Assembly (NCBI GenBank): GCA_002751075.1
Contig: NAOQ01001091.1
Location: 1 to 13,313, forward strand
Origin: Ichthyophonus hoferi
Taxonomy: Eukaryota; Opisthokonta; Ichthyosporea; Ichthyophonida; Ichthyophonidae
Direction of reading: 5' to 3'
DNA length: 13,313 nt
The notes under the pieces are model-generated. The model made no database searches. It was not told the DNA's origin and saw only the letters and a list, made by a program, of their open reading frames with translations. This document shows positions 8,335 to 13,313 of this stretch, one piece after another (the stretch's first letter is position 1; each line of letters begins with the position of its first letter). The translations under genes were made by a program, and so were the position numbers.

Positions 8335-8538
8335 ATGGAGGAATTGAACTTCAGTTCAGAAGAACAATTCAACCAAGAGTCTATGTCAGTGAACTCGGAT
8401 AGTGACTACGAATCTGTGTGCTTGACAAATTCTGATAATAGTGATTATTCTCATAGTTTTAAAACATACAGTTTGCCTTTGAAATTATCAGAACACCACA
8501 AACTGATAATAAAGTCAGGCTACTATTATATCACCTGA
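8335..8538 (+). other. Acidic Ser/Asp-rich 67-aa ORF similar to the 555-863 peptide
   Basis: It starts MEELNFSSEEQFNQES and continues with SVNSDSDYESVCLTNSDNSD and SFKTYSLPLKL. In the same order the 555-863 frame has YSEQFRPT, ASDSETTSDGQLSDIEES and KFSISLILKKK. This shared SE(E)QF, then SDS, then SD, then F-x-x-SLxLK order suggests one family, although low-complexity acidic sequence can mimic homology. There is no domain I can name. It lies about 60 nt past the methyltransferase polyadenylation signal on the opposite strand, so the two would be convergent. Confidence 0.3.
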
Positions 8539-8598
8539 TCAGCACACCACTGACTATATGTAGCATGACAATATAATTACAGTCAAGAGATGTTAAAA

Positions 8599-8604
8599 TT
8601 TATT
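8599..8604 (-). terminator. Polyadenylation signal AATAAA of the methyltransferase gene
   Basis: AATAAA on the minus strand lies 32 nt beyond the TAG stop (8638-8636) of the fifth exon. This close placement independently supports 8708-8636 as the true last exon. Confidence 0.6.
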
Positions 8605-8635
8605 AGTATAATAAAAATAAGATTATTTAGGAAAA

Positions 8636-11132
8636 CTATCTTTTAGGGCTTTCAGACCATGTCATTTTCGCCACTTCATACATTGTGATGTAAGCAGGCC
8701 ACTGTCCACTGAGGAGAAAGGAAAAAATGTTATGGTTATTAATGGTGTTTGGGGCAGGACTCTAGGTAAGTTATCTGAACAAACATGGGTTTACTACAGT
8801 AATTAAACGGTAATTTAATTTTAATTTTAATTTTTATCTATCTTATTGGCTGCTGGCTAGGGGAGGTAGGCAATTTATTTAAACAACAATATAATATACC
8901 TATATTCATATTTGCATACTAGCATACATGTTATCATGCATTCATATTTACGTAAGATTATACATGAAAACTATCACACAGAACTACGTATTATCTTATC
9001 TATATATTATCATACATATATATTTTCATATTTGACAGTATAGGTCTACAATTATTGTTCTAACAAAACCAATATGGGTGTCGTTTTATTGATAATGCCC
9101 TAGTTTAAATTGTTAAACAAAACAAAGTGTAAAGTACAACTCAAATACAAATGTAGCCTGAAAAGGCTCTTGCCATTATTATATTAATACTAAATACAAG
9201 CGCTGATAACACATATAGGTAGAGCATAGTATAGTATAGTACGTGGCCTACTTACAGCCCTTCATTCCAATCCTCCAGTATCTGTCCTTTCAAATTAAAG
9301 GGTTCTATTCTAAGATTCAACTCGTCATAACCCACGTCCCCCTGGACGTCCACGTTGGTCTTTGTAAACGGATAACCTTCAATTAAAATGTATCTGTCCA
9401 ATAGTTTCACATGGTTAAATTCAGCATTGTGTCAAGATATACATATATTATATTATATATATGATATAATTATAGTAGAGTAAAGTAAGGATACCATAGT
9501 ATAGTAAAACAAAACACGACATCATAAAGGCATACTTAATTCCACTTTTCTTAACCATATCCAAGTACTTGAATACAGATTTGTGTGGCAGATGCTGAAG
9601 AGCTGCCCTGGTAAAAATGATATCGAAGTCTCCACTAGGAAGGCCGGTAGTGATGTCACAGTGACTGAATGACCAACGGCTTTTGTGTATGTTCTCTTTA
9701 ATATTTCGGTCTACTACTGACTTTGTTACATCACAACCATGATAGTGAAAATTGGGATTAAACGTGGCTACCTGAATAATAAAAAGAAAAGGAAAGAGAA
9801 GAAAGCATGTGATTAAAACGATTCATGTGGTTACAGGTCAGACTAGATTGCTGTATCCTGTTTAAATATTTAAAGTTAATGATAGTATACTATTCTTAAG
9901 GTTTTTCTTAAGCTTATTTTTCTAAAATTGGCCTAAGTATAGCGAGACAACTATAATACAAAAACTATATACATCTCTTTATTTTTTTCCTTTGTTCATT
10001 TCCCTTTTATTTCCATTTCACATGTATCAACCCAACGTATGTCCTTCTTTTTTCTACCTTTTTATCAATTCTTATATTATTCCTACTATTACTATATATG
10101 CATACCTATATATATATATATATCATTACTTGCTCTGTACCTACCTCATCTAGTAAAACCGATTGCCACAAGAAGCCTCCACATGGGGCATCCAAAAAAG
10201 AATTGATGTTATATTTCTTTATTATGTTTATCAAATTTGCTCGTGTAGTCATAGTAATCTCAACGCTAGATCCTGGACCGGATCCCCTACCCTCCTCACC
10301 CCACACCTTTGTTTCGTAGATTCTATATATGATACATGGACAGATAGCGTTAAGATGGGAAAGAAGGTGGGGTTACATAAAATTTGATTTATAGGATGTA
10401 GGATATAAGATAAGATCAATAATATATGTATGCATCCTATAGAATATGTGAAAAATTCTTATATAATGTATGATACAATTTATACCCTAGGAGATATACA
10501 ATAATTGATATATATATTATATGGGTGTTGGCATGTTAGTAAGAGTAAGAGCGAGATCATAAACTAAAATATCGGAACGAATAGAAGGGGTATATTAACT
10601 ATTTTATAATATACTATATTGAAACTTACATAAAAAAATCGAATTGATATATATGATAGTACAAGTATAGAATAGTATAGTATACATATCACAATAAAAA
10701 GGTAATATGGAAAACACATATAATAGTGCAATTACGTTATGGTATCGTTCAGATCTATGATAGTTAAAATAGAGTATGACAACTACTTATAAGTTAAGAA
10801 AAGTTAAGCGGTTTACAGAGATTCCACTAGTGGTATTCTTCAGTAAAAGTCTAAGGAGAATCCTAAGACTTTATTTTAATGCAACTAATATATACCTATG
10901 CTATACATTTATAATAGCATTTTACTCAGAAATGCATATAAACCACATAATTATATATGAGAGTTTACAAAGGGCCCCCTACCGGTACTCTATATTATAC
11001 TCGCATTTATAAAGTAGTCTCTGAACACAACCAAAATTGTGTTTATTGACCCAAAAGGCTCACAATATTCTAGACCAGCTAAATGTAACCAAGTAGTTAG
11101 AAAATACGGATCTATCATCTAGTTAACCATAA

Positions 11133-11170
<38 letters not shown>

Positions 11171-11516
11171 CTATTGAACATATATGAACTTACTTTTCAA
11201 AAATGTCACGATAAACTATTTCACCATTTGCAGGAATAACTTTAGGGACTGGGGCAAGAAAACCCATGTTATTCGGGTCAGCTTTTCCTACGGTTGTCTC
11301 GTTCTCCCTTTTCAGACTAGGGTCAAGTATGGATGTTGATCCTCTGTTAGGAAGCATAAAAGACGGTCTCGGGCAAGCTAATATATCAGGTTGGTTGGGT
11401 ATCGGATAACAGGAATTCCAGAACATCATCGCCATAATAAAACGAAGGGCCAATATGAACATGATGAGTCCACAACTCATTACAAATGCCACAGTTATTG
11501 TCCTAGATAACATCAT
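8636..11516 (-). CDS. Membrane-anchored class I SAM-dependent methyltransferase; five exons
   Basis: Exons on the minus strand are 11516-11194, 10322-10145, 9771-9536, 9393-9256 and 8708-8636 (junction phases 2, 0, 2, 2), giving 315 aa. Donors are GTAAGT, GTAGGT, GTATGC and GTAAGT; introns are 871, 373, 142 and 547 nt. Residues 7-24 form a hydrophobic signal anchor after Arg5, and N72-E-T is a glycosylation sequon, so a type II protein with a lumenal catalytic domain is likely. The domain begins at FEKIYETKVWG (106-116), then SGPGSS (122-127), the SAM-binding motif I LDAPCGGF (151-158), the acidic-residue motif YHGCDV (177-182), LPSGDFDIIF (211-220) and LQHLP (225-229). The C-terminus has ELNLRIEPFNL (270-280). 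This order matches a bacterial and eukaryotic methyltransferase family usually reading DAPCGDFxWM; here the Asp after CG is Gly157. The substrate is unknown; a glycan or lipid is a guess. Start chosen because no other in-frame Met lies upstream before a stop. Confidence 0.9.
10107..10123. repeat. Short TA microsatellite in methyltransferase intron 2
   Basis: Alternating T/A run just downstream of the exon 2 donor of the methyltransferase gene (transcript sense). The same intron carries a long pyrimidine-rich stretch on the plus strand around 9975-10060. Confidence 0.8.
10846..10872. repeat. Near-perfect hairpin in methyltransferase intron 1
   Basis: The 12-nt arms 10846-10857 and 10861-10872 pair with one mismatch around a 3-nt loop (GAA). 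A perfect 10-nt palindrome, CCACTAGTGG, lies 13 nt upstream at 10824-10833. Both are inside the 871-nt first intron. Confidence 0.7.
11133..11164. repeat. AAT trinucleotide microsatellite next to the exon 1 donor
   Basis: Ten AAT units plus AA, lying 24 nt past the GTAAGT donor of methyltransferase exon 1 (in transcript sense an ATT repeat). It is likely to vary in length between individuals. Confidence 0.9.
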
Positions 11517-12380
11517 ATTGCCGATACTGAGTGACCGATGCCAAGTGAGAATACGTTGAAAATACTGAGGTTTGTCTCAACCTAAAAAAACCTAAATACT
11601 AACTTAACAACTGGCTACCAATTATTAATAAATATAATTGGATGTAATTGCATTGTAAAATGAACCCCAGAATATGCGTAACAGCCGGGTGAATGGAGGA
11701 GCATAAAGAGCATAATTTGAACTGTAAAATTACTAATAAAAATCGCTTATCAAGAACAAGTTGTAATATTATATTGACTAATAATATGGCTAATCCCTTA
11801 CAATTTTTAATTATGATTTAATTTACTATAGAATATAGGACACAAATAGTCAGTTTTATTGTGACACGTTCAATATCTAATTAACCATAGCCTTATTATT
11901 TGATTTGATTTGATTTAATTTATCTAATTAAAAAGCAAGGTTTAATTGTACTACCTACCATTCGGCATGGTACTCCTTGGAATTTGGAATTATTAACACC
12001 AATAAACCAATAAACCGAATTTTTTGGCATGTGCCTGATCAAACATTTAAACTAACCAACTTTCGTTCTATGACATTAAATTAAAACCGGAATATTTATT
12101 TAATTTATGTATTTTTTTATGCAGCTATGATCATTCAATATTATTAGCAATTACTATTACATACGTATTTCGGAAAAAATTGATACAGTCTGTTGCTGTT
12201 AAACGTAGATGTTATGCAGTCCAGAAAACCCTTTTGCTTAGGCATCGGCATGTAAGAGAGACAAGTCCTGCTGACTCGTTCAATGATAAAAATATGTCTT
12301 AATGCATCCTACGTGGGCCATGGTGCGAATCTGTTGCAAAATCATTTAACTTTGCTAAAAGATTGCTAACTCCAAATTGT

Positions 12381-12424
12381 ATTAGCCAATACAATACTTA
12401 TGATTGGTATCAGTTAAGTTATTG
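12381..12424 (+). repeat. Direct repeat x, copy 1 (partner at 13244-13288)
   Basis: By hand alignment about 38 of 44 positions match the partner, with one single-base gap. The shared core is AATACTTATGATTGG, which contains an inverted CCAAT box. Confidence 0.7.
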
Positions 12425-12857
12425 AACTAGACTGGTTGACTAAAACTTGGCACGGTAAAACGAAGAAAGACAGCTATCGAACTCTGCAATTGTTGCAAAC
12501 TAACTAAATGTAGTTTTAGATTAACCGCGATTCCAATTTGCAGTACTGCATATAGCAATCCGGCACTGAAATACTACAATAAACAATTTTATGTTTGTAT
12601 ATATTAGGAGAATCTTAATAATAAAATGTTACGAAATTAAAACGCAGTAAAATTTAACAAGGCTCTTCGCTACATATAAGAGAGAAATCATGGATTATTT
12701 ATTACTAAATTTGGAGTTTTTAATTGTACTACCGCGGCCCACTATAACTGCAAACTATAATATTTTGATCCAAGCGATATAATAGACTAACTGCTAATCT
12801 ATGATTCCTCTATCCAATCAGTAAATCTCTTATATGGTACTAAAAAGCTAGATCAAC

Positions 12858-12880
12858 TGGTGCAGATAAGAACATCAAAC
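12858..12880 (+). repeat. Direct repeat y, copy 1 (partner at 13193-13215)
   Basis: 23 nt with one mismatch to the partner, including an exact 18-mer CAGATAAGAACATCAAAC. Confidence 0.75.
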
Positions 12881-13192
12881 GTCAAATGGAACTCAGTACA
12901 ACAGAAACCATTTTAATTTTCCATAATTAATATAAAGGGAACAGATGATAGAAGGAGCGATACGATACATTAGTGAATGGAAGGCAAAAAAAAAAGTACA
13001 AAAGCAACAACTATTAGGAGAAAAAGACTGATAGAGAAGAAAAAAATAAGTTTATTGTTACAAGATTGCTAGCCATAAATGAATAAGTAGATCGATTCTT
13101 TTTTCATAGTATTCAATATATGAACACTTACATCAACGAGAAAATGTGTTAATTCACCATCTAAATAGGGACATAATAGTATTTAAGTATTG

Positions 13193-13215
13193 TGGTACAG
13201 ATAAGAACATCAAAC
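13193..13215 (+). repeat. Direct repeat y, copy 2
   Basis: Partner of 12858-12880. The order of x and y is reversed between the two sides (x then y, followed by y then x) although all copies are on the same strand. Confidence 0.75.
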
Positions 13216-13243
13216 AACGTCTCTTTGACCTATCATGAGTTAG

Positions 13244-13288
13244 ATTAGCTAATACGAATACTTATGATTGGCTCCATTTAAGTCATTG
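13244..13288 (+). repeat. Direct repeat x, copy 2
   Basis: Partner of 12381-12424, on the same strand, near the right edge of the window. The repeat may continue beyond the window. Confidence 0.7.
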
Positions 13289-13313
13289 GTAGCATCATGG
13301 TTGTTAACCAGAA

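Larger units (their letters stand above)
11517..13313. other. Intergenic sequence upstream of the methyltransferase gene
   Basis: No gene recognised on either strand. The 5' part should include the methyltransferase promoter; a minus-strand CCAAT occurs at 11641-11637, but no convincing TATA box was seen. Two pairs of short direct repeats (12381-12424 with 13244-13288, and 12858-12880 with 13193-13215) lie in the distal part. The rest is A+T-rich with no visible structure. Confidence 0.5.

Noticed and set aside
8621-8806. Plus-strand open frame containing KNVMVINGVWGRTLG with a GTAAGT after it
   Set aside because: It lies opposite the fifth exon of the methyltransferase and its acceptor. The minus-strand reading joins in frame to a known domain, so the plus frame is treated as a shadow.
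9252-9257. CTG TAA as the main end of the methyltransferase
   Set aside because: The same bases form a strong GTAAGT donor. Splicing to 8708 keeps the frame, adds a family-like C-terminus and ends close to AATAAA. It is kept only as a possible intron-retention isoform.
10776-11012. 78-aa plus-strand ORF
   Set aside because: It lies wholly inside methyltransferase intron 1, spans a hairpin, and shows no domain; ORFs of this size are expected by chance.
1-13313. tRNA, rRNA, CRISPR array or bacterial operon features
   Set aside because: No cloverleaf with the usual T-loop, no rRNA-like stretch and no regularly spaced repeats were seen. The spliced genes exclude a prokaryotic reading.

Overview
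This window is nuclear eukaryotic DNA. It is very AT-rich, both clear genes are split by GT-AG introns of about 140 to 870 bp, and one gene has an AATAAA polyadenylation signal just past its stop. An invertebrate animal or a protist would fit; I cannot name the organism.

Two genes are well supported, both on the minus strand. The first (exons between 3966 and 1327, four exons, 463 aa) encodes a secreted pepsin-family (A1) aspartic protease. It has a signal peptide, a basic propeptide site, both catalytic Asp motifs and a C-terminal hydrophobic tail typical of a GPI-anchored protein. The second (exons between 11516 and 8636, five exons, 315 aa) encodes a class I SAM-dependent methyltransferase behind an N-terminal signal anchor, which suggests a Golgi or secretory-pathway enzyme. 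Its last exon is only 73 nt. The fourth 5' splice site supplies an in-frame TAA, so retaining intron 4 would give a slightly shorter protein. Nothing in the sequence links the two genes functionally, beyond both probably acting in the secretory pathway.

The rest is intergenic. 1-1326 holds a striking inverted pair of repeats (about 233-366 and 613-747) whose two arms keep the same reading frame for an acidic, Ser-rich peptide. 3967-5650 is AT-rich and mostly empty, with a possible core promoter for the protease and a GC-richer 34-nt island shaped like a micro-exon. 5650-8550 is a patchwork of diverged repeat fragments in both orientations. Several resemble the 233-747 family at the protein level, and another pair (about 7298-7425 and 7866-8002) forms a second family. 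11517-13313 has no gene but has two pairs of short direct repeats.

The best candidate for something undescribed is this locally repeated family of acidic, Ser-rich peptide-coding fragments. All coordinates, splice junctions and identities were worked out by hand from the sequence; no database search was possible.
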